From: JBJYKD01 sp049310025
GTDB lineage: Bacteria; Bacillota; Thermosediminibacteria; Thermosediminibacterales; Tepidanaerobacteraceae
Reading direction: 5' to 3'
NCBI RefSeq assembly: GCF_049310025.1
Contig: NZ_JBJYKD010000040.1
Span: 1 to 19,866 of the forward strand
DNA length: 19,866 bases
Shown here in pieces: positions 1 through 8,043 of the stretch. The position numbers were made by a program, and so were the translations under genes. Within the stretch, counting starts at the first letter, position 1. Each line of letters opens with the position of its first letter. A model generated the notes under the pieces. That model ran no database searches. It saw only the letters and a program-made list of their open reading frames with translations, and was not told where the DNA came from.

Positions 1-80
1 TTAAGGTGACATTTTCATGCGATAATTAACCGCGTTTTGGCCTATTTTTAGGTGACATTTTTAAAAGATATTGACACCCT
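1..80. mobile_element. Probable terminal remnant of an insertion sequence (two GGTGACATTTT repeats)
   Basis: The 11-base motif GGTGACATTTT occurs at 5-15 and again at 51-61, followed by TTGACACC at 71-78. Repeated subterminal motifs of this kind are typical of the ends of some IS families whose transposase binds several internal repeats. No transposase is in view, because the window begins here, so the family cannot be named. It lies just outside the terminator of the arabinose operon, a common landing place for mobile DNA. It could also be a chance repeat or an unrelated intergenic repeat. Confidence 0.35.
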
Positions 81-100
81 TATTTTTATTTGAGCAAAAT

Positions 101-129
101 CAAAAGCCGGCGGGATAGGCAACGCCGGC
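101..129 (-). terminator. Rho-independent terminator after araB
   Basis: Seven perfect GC base pairs (106-112 with 123-129) enclose a ten-base loop. On the minus strand the stem is followed by TTTTG and more T-rich sequence. It sits 38 bases past the araB stop codon and would end the whole arabinose transcript. Confidence 0.75.
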
Positions 130-166
130 GTTAAAAGATTATACGGAAGGGCGATATTGCCTTAAT

Positions 167-1843
167 TTACAATTGCCGCAGCATATTTTCCAGGGATTTT
201 CCGGTTTCCACATACTTTTTATAAAGGGCTTCATATTTCTCAGCATTGGCCGGATCGGGCGTAAATATCTTCGAATACCCGCAGCCCATTTTTTGCTGGG
301 CTTCCTCAACTGAAGCGTACAGGCCGGCCGCCACCGCTCCGAACATGGCGGCTCCCAGGGCGCAGGCCTGTTCGGAAGCCGCCACTTTTATAGGCATATT
401 GAGCACGTCGGCGGTCACCCGCATCACGAAATCATTTTTCTTGGCTATACCGCCCAGAGCAATTACCTGTTCTATTTTTATTCCTTCTTCCATAAATCTT
501 TCGTTTATGGCTCTCGCCCCGAAGGCGGTAGCCTCCACCAGAGCCCTGAATATTTTGGGAGCGGTGGTGCCGAGAGTAAGGCCCAGAACGCCCCCCTTCA
601 GCATCTGGTCGGCATAGGGGGTGCGGCGCCCGTTCAACCAGTCCAGGGCCAGAAGGCCCGTAGCCTCTACAGGAATTCCCGCTGCCTCCCGAGTCAGTCG
701 TGGGAGCATTTGGTCCCTTATTTCGCGGCACAGATTCTCCGCAGTGACTTTATCGACGATGGAAGTGCCGGCCAGAATCGATTCCACAGGCCGGCAGAGC
801 AGGTTTCTGAACCATGCGTATACATCCCCGAAAGCCGACTGGCCCGCTTCCAGCCCCACCATACCGGGTATTACCGAACCGTCCACCTGGCCGCATATTC
901 CTCCCACCAGTTTATCTTTTATCACTTCCTTCTCAGCCACCATAATGTCACAGGTGGACGTCCCCATGATTTTGACGAGGGCGCCGGGAGTTATTCCGCC
1001 CCCCACAGCGCCCATATGGGCGTCAAAGGCCCCCACGGCCACCGAAATGCCCTCCCTCAGCCCGAGGCGCTCCGCCCACTGGCGGGTGAGGCCCCCTGCT
1101 CTTACATCCGAAGTATAAGTATCAGTATACAGCCGCTCACGCCATCCCGCCAGCAGAGGGTCGATTTTTATAAAAAACTCTTCCGGAGGCAGGCCACCCC
1201 ATTCCTCATGCCACATGGCCTTGTGTCCCGCCGCACACCGGCTTCTTTTTATAAGAGACGGATGCTCCGTTCCCGTGAGCAGGGCCGGTATCCAGTCGCA
1301 AAGCTCCACCCAGGAAAAGGCTTCTTTTCTAACCGCAGGGTCCTGTCGCAGCACGTGAAGGATCTTCGCCCAGAACCACTCGGAAGAATATACGCCTCCT
1401 TCATACCGGGTAAAATCGGTGCCTCCCCAGCTGCGGGCCGCCTTATTTATTTCGGCGGCTTCTTTTACGGCGGTGTGGTCTTTCCATAAGATGAACATGG
1501 CATTGGGGTTATCCGCCAATTCCCGGTGCAGCGCCAGAGGATGGCCATCTCTGTCCACGGCTACCGGCGTAGAGCCGGTGGTGTCGACTCCAATGCCCGC
1601 CACATGCCGGCCAGCTTCCGGTGGAAGTTTTGACAATGCCCCTTTTATCGATGCTTCCAATCCTTCTATATAATCCAGGGGATGATGGCGGAATAGGTTT
1701 TTCTCCGGGTCACAGTATTTGCCCTCGGTCCAGCGCCTGTAAAAGGCCGTATCGGATGCCAGCTCCTCACCGGTGTTTGCATCGACTATCAGCGCCCTTA
1801 CCGAATCGGTGCCGAAATCGACTCCTATTACCAGATTATTCAC
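167..1843 (-). CDS. araB: Ribulokinase AraB (FGGY carbohydrate kinase)
   Basis: This 558-residue cytoplasmic kinase should phosphorylate L-ribulose with ATP to L-ribulose 5-phosphate, the second step of L-arabinose use. The N-terminal phosphate motif GVDFGTDSVRALIVD is at 7-21. The second FGGY signature VDTTGSTPVAVDRDG is at 86-100. The probable catalytic aspartate lies in GAFDAHMGAVGGG (D274). The C-terminal nucleotide-binding motif ALGGIAKKNDF is at 462-472. The length matches AraB (about 560) and is longer than xylulokinase or glycerol kinase. The start is GTG, supported by GGAGG seven bases upstream. It is the last gene of the minus-strand operon, 34 bases after araD and ahead of a clear terminator, so it is probably co-transcribed with araD. 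The araD and isomerase neighbours support ribulokinase over other FGGY kinases. Confidence 0.95.
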   Translation of the reverse strand: MNNLVIGVDFGTDSVRALIVDANTGEELASDTAFYRRWTEGKYCDPEKNLFRHHPLDYIEGLEASIKGALSKLPPEAGRHVAGIGVDTTGSTPVAVDRDGHPLALHRELADNPNAMFILWKDHTAVKEAAEINKAARSWGGTDFTRYEGGVYSSEWFWAKILHVLRQDPAVRKEAFSWVELCDWIPALLTGTEHPSLIKRSRCAAGHKAMWHEEWGGLPPEEFFIKIDPLLAGWRERLYTDTYTSDVRAGGLTRQWAERLGLREGISVAVGAFDAHMGAVGGGITPGALVKIMGTSTCDIMVAEKEVIKDKLVGGICGQVDGSVIPGMVGLEAGQSAFGDVYAWFRNLLCRPVESILAGTSIVDKVTAENLCREIRDQMLPRLTREAAGIPVEATGLLALDWLNGRRTPYADQMLKGGVLGLTLGTTAPKIFRALVEATAFGARAINERFMEEGIKIEQVIALGGIAKKNDFVMRVTADVLNMPIKVAASEQACALGAAMFGAVAAGLYASVEEAQQKMGCGYSKIFTPDPANAEKYEALYKKYVETGKSLENMLRQL

Positions 1844-1877
1844 TATTTGCCCTCCTTCCCCAGTTGAGACGTTTTAA

Positions 1878-2579
1878 TTAACAACTCAATCCTTTCTGTC
1901 CGTAATAAGCATTGGCTCCGTGTTTTCTCAAAAAATGTTTGTCCAGCAAAGCTTCATCCATCGCCTCAATTTCCGGCTTTAACAAATAAGTCTGAAAAGC
2001 CATTCTGGCCACTTCCTCCATGACCGCCGCATGGTGGACGGCATCCAGAGGGTCTTTGCCCCAGGCAAAGGGACCGTGATTGCTCACCAGTACCCCAGGC
2101 ATCTGAGAGGGGTCTTTCCCCCGAAAGGTTTCTACTATAACATCCCCTGTGTGCTTTTCATAGTCGATCTCTATCTCCTGCGCCGTCATTTTGCGCGTGC
2201 AGGGAATTTCGCCGTAAAAGTAATCCGCATGGGTGGTTCCCAGGGCCGGAATCCCCCGGCCGGCCTGAGCCCAGCCCGTAGCCCACGGCGAATGGGTATG
2301 CACTATTCCCCCGATATTGCCGAATGCTCTGTATAGTACCAGATGGGTGGGAGTGTCGGAGGACGGCCTCCATTTGCCCTCCACGGTGTTTCCATCCAGA
2401 TCGACCACCACCAGATCTTCCACCCCCAGTCTGTCATAGGGGACACCGCTGGGTTTTATGACCACCAGGCCCTTTTCCCTGTCTATGCCGCTGGCATTCC
2501 CCCAGGTAAAAGTCACAAGGCCCAATTTGGGCAGCTCGAGATTGGCTTCGAGCACCATTTTCTTCAGATTTTCCAGCAT
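1878..2579 (-). CDS. araD: L-ribulose-5-phosphate 4-epimerase AraD
   Basis: This 233-residue class II aldolase-fold enzyme interconverts L-ribulose 5-phosphate and D-xylulose 5-phosphate, linking arabinose to the pentose phosphate pathway. The zinc ligands of the family are visible: H94 and H96 in IVHTHSPWATGW and H168 in SNHGPFAWG. Catalytic-type residues D75 (SSDTPTH), D119 (THADYFYGE) and Y225/Y226 near the C terminus also match those of E. coli AraD in order and spacing. The length matches the family (about 231). FucA and RhaD relatives are less likely because the C-terminal tyrosine region and the araB neighbour fit AraD. It starts with ATG 62 bases after the isomerase stop, and araB follows 34 bases later. 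Confidence 0.95.
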   Translation of the reverse strand: MLENLKKMVLEANLELPKLGLVTFTWGNASGIDREKGLVVIKPSGVPYDRLGVEDLVVVDLDGNTVEGKWRPSSDTPTHLVLYRAFGNIGGIVHTHSPWATGWAQAGRGIPALGTTHADYFYGEIPCTRKMTAQEIEIDYEKHTGDVIVETFRGKDPSQMPGVLVSNHGPFAWGKDPLDAVHHAAVMEEVARMAFQTYLLKPEIEAMDEALLDKHFLRKHGANAYYGQKGLSC

Positions 2580-2641
2580 ATTTCATCGCTCCAGTAAAAG
2601 GTTTAATCAGCCGTTTTTTATTTAAATAAATGAAGTTGCCA

Positions 2642-4123
2642 TTAGGCGAAAGGATTTTCATCTTTATAAAGCATCGAAGCGGGTAAATTAAACCTCACGT
2701 CCTCTATGCCCAGCATTTTCATCGAAGCAAATAAAACTTTCCCGGCGTGTCTGAACGCCACTGCCGTGTGGTGCGGGAAACGTTCTGCTATCAGGACGTG
2801 CCTGTAAAACCGGCCCATTTCCCTGACCGCAAAGACTCCGATGCATCCGAAAGAACCCGGAGCTATGTCCAGGACTTCGCCTTCGGCTATATAACTTTTC
2901 AGCCGACAGTCGGCGGTGCTCTGCAATCTGAAAAGGGTGATATCCCCGGGCCTAATGGCACCTTCCAGAGTCCCCCTGGTGATGTCGGGTTCTTTTTCGG
3001 GTTCCAGCAGCCGGTGCATTATCAGCTGGTATCCCATGGAGCAGCTCTTCATGCAGGCTTTAGGGGTATTGCCGCAGTGAAACCCCATGAACAGGTCGTT
3101 CAATTTATAGTCACCGATTCTGTCCCGGTGGCTTTCATACATATCCTCCGGCACCGTGTTGTTTATATCCAGAAGCGTAGCCGGAAGTTGGGTGGCGCAG
3201 GTGATTATATACTCGCTCAAGGCTCCGTAGATATCCGTTTCGCAGGCAACGGGTATGCCTCTTGCGGCAAGCCTTGAATTCACATAGCACGGCACAAAGC
3301 CGAACTGCGTCTGGAAAGCCGGCCAGCATTTGTTGGCAAACACGGCATAGCGGCTGGCTCCTATATGTTTTTCCATCCAGTCCTGCAGGGTAAGCTCGTA
3401 CTGAGCAAGCTTCGGCAAAATTCCCGGATATTGATTGCCATCGGAAAGTTCCCGCTCCATTTCCCTGACCACTCCGGGAATTCTCGGATCGTCTTTATGA
3501 TTATTGAAACTCTCAAATAAATCCAGTTCGGAATTTTCCATGATTTCAATCCCGAGATCGTAAAGGGGTTTTATTGGGGCGTTGCAGGCCAGAAAATCCT
3601 GAGGCCTGGGTCCGAAGCTTATGATCTTCAAGCTCTTCAAACCTAAAATTACCCGGGCAATATTCTGAAAGTCGCGGATCATCTCGGCGACCTCATCGGC
3701 ATTTCCCACAGGATATTCGGGGATATACGGCCTTAACACCCTCAGCCTAAGATTGTATGAAGCGCTGAGCATACCGCAGAAGGCGTCGCCTCTCCCCTGG
3801 ATGAGGTTTTCCGACGTCTCCTCGGCGGCGGCCGCAAACATGCACGGTCCGCCGAATTTCTGGGCGAGCATGGTTTCCGGCCCTTCGGGCCCGAAATTCC
3901 CAAGATACACCACCAGGGCGTTGACACCGGCATCTTCCAGTTGCTTCAGTGCTTTCAGCACATCCCTTTCACTTTCGACGGTGGTCTTGATCTCGGTAAT
4001 CGAAACGCCTTTTTCACGGCACGCCCTTACCACCGCCTCCCGTCTCTTCTCGCTGAGCGCAATCGGAAAACAATCCCTGCTCACAGCCACAATGCCAGGT
4101 TTTACTTCAGGTATGTTAATCAT
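2642..4123 (-). CDS. L-fucose/L-arabinose isomerase family protein (probable arabinose isomerase of the operon)
   Basis: This 493-residue protein belongs to the FucI/AraA-like aldose-ketose isomerase fold. The likely metal and catalytic acids are E295 in ACETDIYGAL and D319 in LLDINN, and the C-terminal histidine pair is H451/H452 in FPHHTAVAF. H349 in GFHCGN is also suggestive. The spacing Glu-Asp about 24 residues apart followed by a late His matches FucI and AraA. It is not a canonical AraA by sequence and is shorter than FucI (about 590). Because araD and araB follow directly and no other isomerase is present, I infer that it supplies the L-arabinose to L-ribulose step. Another aldose such as L-fucose or D-arabinose is possible. 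The ATG start has AGGAGG seven bases upstream. A hairpin and a weak promoter lie before it, so it may be expressed partly apart from the transporter. Confidence 0.85.
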   Translation of the reverse strand: MINIPEVKPGIVAVSRDCFPIALSEKRREAVVRACREKGVSITEIKTTVESERDVLKALKQLEDAGVNALVVYLGNFGPEGPETMLAQKFGGPCMFAAAAEETSENLIQGRGDAFCGMLSASYNLRLRVLRPYIPEYPVGNADEVAEMIRDFQNIARVILGLKSLKIISFGPRPQDFLACNAPIKPLYDLGIEIMENSELDLFESFNNHKDDPRIPGVVREMERELSDGNQYPGILPKLAQYELTLQDWMEKHIGASRYAVFANKCWPAFQTQFGFVPCYVNSRLAARGIPVACETDIYGALSEYIITCATQLPATLLDINNTVPEDMYESHRDRIGDYKLNDLFMGFHCGNTPKACMKSCSMGYQLIMHRLLEPEKEPDITRGTLEGAIRPGDITLFRLQSTADCRLKSYIAEGEVLDIAPGSFGCIGVFAVREMGRFYRHVLIAERFPHHTAVAFRHAGKVLFASMKMLGIEDVRFNLPASMLYKDENPFA

Positions 4124-4171
4124 TATAATTCCTCCTGTAAGATAATCTAATCAACTACTGCTGCGACACCC

Positions 4172-4199
4172 ATTAAAAATCTTCATTTGAATTTGTCAT
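4172..4199 (-). promoter_or_regulatory. Possible internal promoter before the isomerase gene
   Basis: On the minus strand ATGACA (4194-4199) and TTTAAT (4172-4177) are 16 bases apart, each five of six from the sigma-A consensus. They lie downstream of a terminator-like hairpin and about 50 bases before the isomerase start. The region is AT-rich, so a chance match is possible. Confidence 0.35.
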
Positions 4200-4231
4200 A
4201 AATAATATTTATGTCATATTTACATTTATGT

Positions 4232-4261
4232 TAAAAGGGATCGTCCGGGCAAACCGATCCC
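4232..4261 (-). terminator. Terminator-like hairpin between binding-protein and isomerase genes
   Basis: A seven-pair stem (4237-4243 with 4255-4261) is followed on the minus strand by TTTTA. It lies 44 bases after the binding-protein stop codon. It would stop or reduce read-through from the transporter genes into the catabolic genes. The T-run is short, so partial termination or a 3'-end-protecting role is as likely as full termination. Confidence 0.55.
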
Positions 4262-4304
4262 AAATATATTTAAAATTTAAAATTTGCTTTGCTTATAGAT
4301 TTTG

Positions 4305-5354
4305 CTATTTGCTGTAATAAAAATCTGCATTTTCCTTGGTTACTACTGTTACACCGGTATCGATTGATGGGGGCAGCGGCAGGACATTGGCAGTTTTCCA
4401 GTCACCTTCGATGGGTTTGAGGAGGTCATGTTTTAAGTGGTAGAGGAACATCATGCCCCAGTATCCCATATGCCATGTCCCCTGGGCCAGCGTGGCATCT
4501 ATGACGCCTGCTTTCACGTTATCCAGGGTGCCTTTGTCTGTGTCAAAGCTGACTATGTGCACCTGCCCCACTTTGTTAGCCTCCTTTACAGCGGTAGCCG
4601 CACCCACACCGGTAGATGCTTCCGTGCAGAACACTCCCACAAGATTCGGGAAAGTCTGCATGATGGCACTCATGGCCTGAGCCGTAGCCACCTGGTCCGA
4701 TTTGCCGTCCTGCACCGATACCAGTTTCATATTGGGGAATTCTTTAGCCAGGGTCTCTTTAAAACCGGCCGCCCTTTCTTCATGATTCAGCTGTCCCGGA
4801 ATGGTGATCAGTGCCACTTCCCCTTTTTCTCCTACCAGTTTTGCCAGGTACCTCGCTGCGGTAACTCCCGCCTGATAGTTGGATGTGGCAAGAAAAGAGT
4901 ATCTTTCAGATGTGGGGGCGTCGGCATCAAAAGTGACCAGAGGAATTCCCTGTTCAATGGCTTTGTTGATGGGTGCCACCAGGGCATTGGGATTTATGCA
5001 TGTGAGCAGAATACCATCGGGTTTTTGCGCAATTACCTGCTCCAGTACCGTCACTTCCTGATTGATATCATATTCGTTGGCCCCTGTATACTGAGCGGAA
5101 ACGCCCAAATTTTTTGCTGCAGCCTCCATGCCCTTAAAAGCGCCCTTCCAGTACTCAATTCCGGATATGAAAGTCACCATGACATACTTTTCATCTTTCG
5201 ATCCCATGAGAGGGCTGCTGGAAGTTTGCGCAGATGTATTTTGCTGGCCGGTGGCCGAAGCCTGCTGGCCGGAACTGGCGGTGTTACCTCCACAGCCCAG
5301 CAGGCTTATGGCCAAGGTAAATATTATCAGAAAAACTAGTGTTTTCTTAAACAT
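4305..5354 (-). CDS. Sugar ABC transporter substrate-binding lipoprotein (CUT2 family, periplasmic-binding type 1)
   Basis: This 349-residue protein starts with a lipoprotein signal: positive MFKK, a hydrophobic stretch, then LLGC with the lipidated cysteine at residue 21. A low-complexity Ser/Gln/Ala linker follows to about residue 50. The body is the RbsB/XylF-type two-lobe fold, with VTFISGIEYWKGAF near the start of lobe one, LVTFDADAP in the hinge region and IVSFDTDKGTL late in the chain. It should sit on the outer face of the membrane and deliver a sugar, presumably L-arabinose or a similar pentose given its neighbours, to the permease and ATPase encoded upstream. The ATG has a GGGGGAG site about seven bases before it. 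Overlapping hairpins lie just upstream and may raise its expression, as binding proteins are usually needed in excess over membrane parts. Confidence 0.92.
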   Translation of the reverse strand: MFKKTLVFLIIFTLAISLLGCGGNTASSGQQASATGQQNTSAQTSSSPLMGSKDEKYVMVTFISGIEYWKGAFKGMEAAAKNLGVSAQYTGANEYDINQEVTVLEQVIAQKPDGILLTCINPNALVAPINKAIEQGIPLVTFDADAPTSERYSFLATSNYQAGVTAARYLAKLVGEKGEVALITIPGQLNHEERAAGFKETLAKEFPNMKLVSVQDGKSDQVATAQAMSAIMQTFPNLVGVFCTEASTGVGAATAVKEANKVGQVHIVSFDTDKGTLDNVKAGVIDATLAQGTWHMGYWGMMFLYHLKHDLLKPIEGDWKTANVLPLPPSIDTGVTVVTKENADFYYSK

Positions 5355-5379
5355 TTATCTGCTCCCCCTTCAGATTTCA

Positions 5380-5430
5380 TTAAGTTTAAACCAATTTTAA
5401 ACTTAAGGAATTGCCCGGAAATTCCTTAAG
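5380..5430 (-). promoter_or_regulatory. Two overlapping, mutually exclusive hairpins between permease and binding-protein genes
   Basis: Stem A pairs 5380-5390 with 5396-5406 (11 perfect pairs, five-base loop). Stem B pairs 5402-5412 with 5420-5430 (11 perfect pairs, seven-base loop). They share 5402-5406, so both cannot form fully at once. Stem B covers the permease stop codon and stem A ends about 12 bases before the ribosome site of the binding-protein gene. No T-run follows either stem. The position suggests mRNA processing or protection that sets binding-protein level, or translational control. Confidence 0.6.
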
Positions 5431-6436
5431 ATGAACGACGGCGATGGGCCAGCATATCGATGGTAACGGCAGCGATCAGTACGATCCCCGTTACAAGGCT
5501 TTGCCAGTACACCGATACGTTCAAAAGAATCAACGCATCGTTCACCAGTGCCACCAGCATTACTCCCAGCAAAGCCCCGAATACCGTCCCTTCTCCGCCG
5601 GACAGGCTGGCTCCTCCAATGACGGCACCCGCTATGGCTCTCATTTCCGCGCCCGTTCCTGCCGTCGGGGTCGCAACACCAAAGCGCGACAGGGTCAGTA
5701 TCCCCGCCAGGCCGGAAAGCAGGGCGCTGAGGGTGAAAACCCCAACTTTTATCAAGTCGACGTTGATACCTGACAGTCGGGCGGCTTTTTCATTGGACCC
5801 GACATAATAAATCTCGCGAAATACTGCAGAACGCCGCATTAAAAAGTCGAAAAGAATTACTATAAAAATAAGTATCAGAATAAGATTGGGAATGCCCATT
5901 ATACTGCCCTGGCCCAGAAAGTCAAAGGCCGGGGAGATGACTCCCAGACTCAAGGGAGAACCCTTTGTGAGGACGTAGGCCAGGCCTCTCGCGATGGACA
6001 TCATGCCCAGCGTGGTTATGAAGGGACTCAGGCCTACCCTTGTCACAAACCACCCCATCACGACCCCTATCAATAATGAGACCAGGATGGTAATTAACAC
6101 CGAAAGCCAGATGTTCAGCCCCGCATTGACCGCCAGAATTCCGGTCAGCACGCTGGCGAAGGCCAGGACGGAGCCCACCGAGAGATCTATACCACCCATC
6201 ACCAAAACCACGGTCATGGCCACGGCTATGATGCCGTCCATGGACAGGCCTATAAGGGTGGTGAGAATGTTGGACCTCGTCAAAAAACCCGGGGTCAAAA
6301 AGGTCATGATGATAGCTGTCACAATTATAATGGCGGCAAGGGAAGCCTCGCGAATGGCAAACAGATTTCTTATCAGATTATAGCCCGCACTTTTACCGGG
6401 AGTTGTTATTATACCATCTACATCAGGCTTTTCCAT
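5426..6436 (-). CDS. Sugar ABC transporter permease (RbsC/AraH/XylH type)
   Basis: This 336-residue, very hydrophobic protein is a membrane permease of the branched-chain-amino-acid/ribose type (BPD_transp_2). It has about ten predicted membrane segments, a charged cytoplasmic N terminus, and a conserved block around GGIDLSVGSVLAFASV near residues 85-100. The stretch AIAGAVIGGASLSGGEGTVF towards the C terminus is a hallmark of RbsC/XylH permeases. It would form the channel for the sugar delivered by the lipoprotein encoded downstream, powered by the ATPase encoded upstream. The ATG has GGAGGT about eleven bases upstream, a slightly long spacing. It lies 43 bases after the ATPase stop. A hairpin overlaps its stop codon. 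Confidence 0.93.
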   Translation of the reverse strand: MEKPDVDGIITTPGKSAGYNLIRNLFAIREASLAAIIIVTAIIMTFLTPGFLTRSNILTTLIGLSMDGIIAVAMTVVLVMGGIDLSVGSVLAFASVLTGILAVNAGLNIWLSVLITILVSLLIGVVMGWFVTRVGLSPFITTLGMMSIARGLAYVLTKGSPLSLGVISPAFDFLGQGSIMGIPNLILILIFIVILFDFLMRRSAVFREIYYVGSNEKAARLSGINVDLIKVGVFTLSALLSGLAGILTLSRFGVATPTAGTGAEMRAIAGAVIGGASLSGGEGTVFGALLGVMLVALVNDALILLNVSVYWQSLVTGIVLIAAVTIDMLAHRRRSS

Positions 6437-6479
6437 GATATAAAGGTACCTCCAAATCCATAAGTTTTTTTAAATGGTT

Positions 6480-7979
6480 CTATGCCGCCCTGCCGGAGGC
6501 ATATCTCATAATGCTCTCCTCGGTGGCGGTATCCGCTGCCAGCTGGGCCACCATTTTCCCTTCATGCATGACCAGAATCCGGTTACATACGCCCAGAATT
6601 TCCGGCAGTTCTGAAGAAATAACCACCACCCCGTAACCTTCGTTGGCCATCTGGCGCAGGATGTGATGTATCTCAGATTTTGCTCCTACGTCGATGCCTC
6701 TGGTGGGTTCATCCAGAATGAGCACTTTGGGTTTCACGGCCAGCCATTTTGCCAGCAGGACTTTCTGCTGATTTCCGCCGCTTAAACTGCTGACAGGCTG
6801 ATAAAGACTTCTATACTTCACATTCAGCTTTCCCACCATTTCTCTGGTATAATGGCTCTGGCTCCTCCTGTCGATGAGCCCAAAGCGGCATACGGCTTTT
6901 AAGTTTGCGGCCACGAGATTTTCGCATATAGTCATGGGCAGAAATAAACCGAGAAGCTTTCGGTCTTCCGGAACATAAACAAGACCGCTGTCTATGGATG
7001 AACGGATATTATTCAGAGGGATGGTTTTCCCGAACATCGTCACGTTTCCTTCATCCACGGGATCGATGCCGCACAGCCCCCGGGCCATTTCCGTCCGCCC
7101 GGCGCCCATGAGGCCGAATATGCCCAATATTTCGCCCCGGTGAAGTTCAAAAGTTATGTTTGAATAAACTCCCTTTCGGGTTAAATTGTCAACTTTAAGG
7201 ATAACCTCTTCTGTTGGTCTGCCCTTATCGGGATAAATATCATTTAATTCTCTGCCCACCATAAGAGAAACCACATCATCAGGCGTTACCTCGCTGGTAA
7301 GCTTTGTGGTCACGCGCCTGCCGTCCCGAAGCACGGTTATCCTCTGGCTAATTTGAAATATTTCCTTTAATCTATGACTTATGTACAGTATCGCTATTCC
7401 GTTATTTTTCAATTCTTCGAGTATTTTAAACAGATTTATTGATTCAGTCTCGGTAAGAGCCGAAGTCGGTTCGTCCAGAATAAGAATCCTGCAGTTAAGA
7501 GTTATGGCTTTTGCTATCTCAACTATCTGCTGCTGAGATACACTCAGGTCTTTAATAAGGGCCCTCGGACTAATATGGGTGTGAAAACGGCTAAGAATCT
7601 CCCTTGTTTCCCTGTCCATTTTTTTAAAGTCTATCCTGCCACCGCTCAATCTCGGCAATCGACCTATGAAAATGTTTTCAGCCACGCTAAGATGGGGGCA
7701 CAGGCTTAATTCCTGATGCACGATGCTTATACCGTATTTCTGGGCATCTTTCGGATTATTGATACATACCCGCTCTCCTTTTAAATATATTTCACCTCTG
7801 TCAGCCATGAGAGAACCCGACAGAATGTTCATTAAAGTGGATTTACCCGCTCCATTTTCTCCACACACGGCATGAATTTCGCCCGCAAAAACGTCCAGCG
7901 ACACATCATTCAACGCCCTGGTGCCGGGAAATTGTTTATCGATACCTCTGACTGCCATAAGAGGTTTTTCCGCCTGCAT
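6480..7979 (-). CDS. Sugar ABC transporter ATP-binding protein, double ABC (RbsA/MglA/AraG type)
   Basis: This 499-residue cytoplasmic ATPase has two fused ABC domains, as expected for CUT2 sugar importers. Domain one has Walker A GENGAGKST (40-48), an atypical signature LSVSQQQ (145-151) and Walker B LILDEPTSAL (166-175). Domain two has the degenerate Walker A LMGAGRTE (290-297) usual for the family, signature LSGGNQQK (399-406) and Walker B LILDEPTRGID (420-430). Length and layout match RbsA/MglA/AraG. The ATG is well supported by GGAGGTGA six bases upstream. The M24-fold gene lies 64 bases upstream and the permease follows after 43 bases, consistent with one transcript. The sugar is assigned only from context: a pentose, most likely L-arabinose. 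Confidence 0.94.
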   Translation of the reverse strand: MQAEKPLMAVRGIDKQFPGTRALNDVSLDVFAGEIHAVCGENGAGKSTLMNILSGSLMADRGEIYLKGERVCINNPKDAQKYGISIVHQELSLCPHLSVAENIFIGRLPRLSGGRIDFKKMDRETREILSRFHTHISPRALIKDLSVSQQQIVEIAKAITLNCRILILDEPTSALTETESINLFKILEELKNNGIAILYISHRLKEIFQISQRITVLRDGRRVTTKLTSEVTPDDVVSLMVGRELNDIYPDKGRPTEEVILKVDNLTRKGVYSNITFELHRGEILGIFGLMGAGRTEMARGLCGIDPVDEGNVTMFGKTIPLNNIRSSIDSGLVYVPEDRKLLGLFLPMTICENLVAANLKAVCRFGLIDRRSQSHYTREMVGKLNVKYRSLYQPVSSLSGGNQQKVLLAKWLAVKPKVLILDEPTRGIDVGAKSEIHHILRQMANEGYGVVVISSELPEILGVCNRILVMHEGKMVAQLAADTATEESIMRYASGRAA

Positions 7980-8043
7980 TAAGACTCACCTCCATATTTT
8001 AGCTGAAAAAAAATTTTTCAAATCAGGATGCTGATGTTTCAGG

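Noticed and set aside
710..1489. Long plus-strand open frame of 259 codons opposite araB
   Set aside because: It lies fully within the well-supported araB gene, has no ribosome site and reads as low-quality antisense protein.
4437..5339. 300-codon plus-strand open frame opposite the sugar-binding lipoprotein gene
   Set aside because: It mirrors the coding strand of a clear lipoprotein gene, has an unlikely composition (many Cys and His) and no domain motifs.
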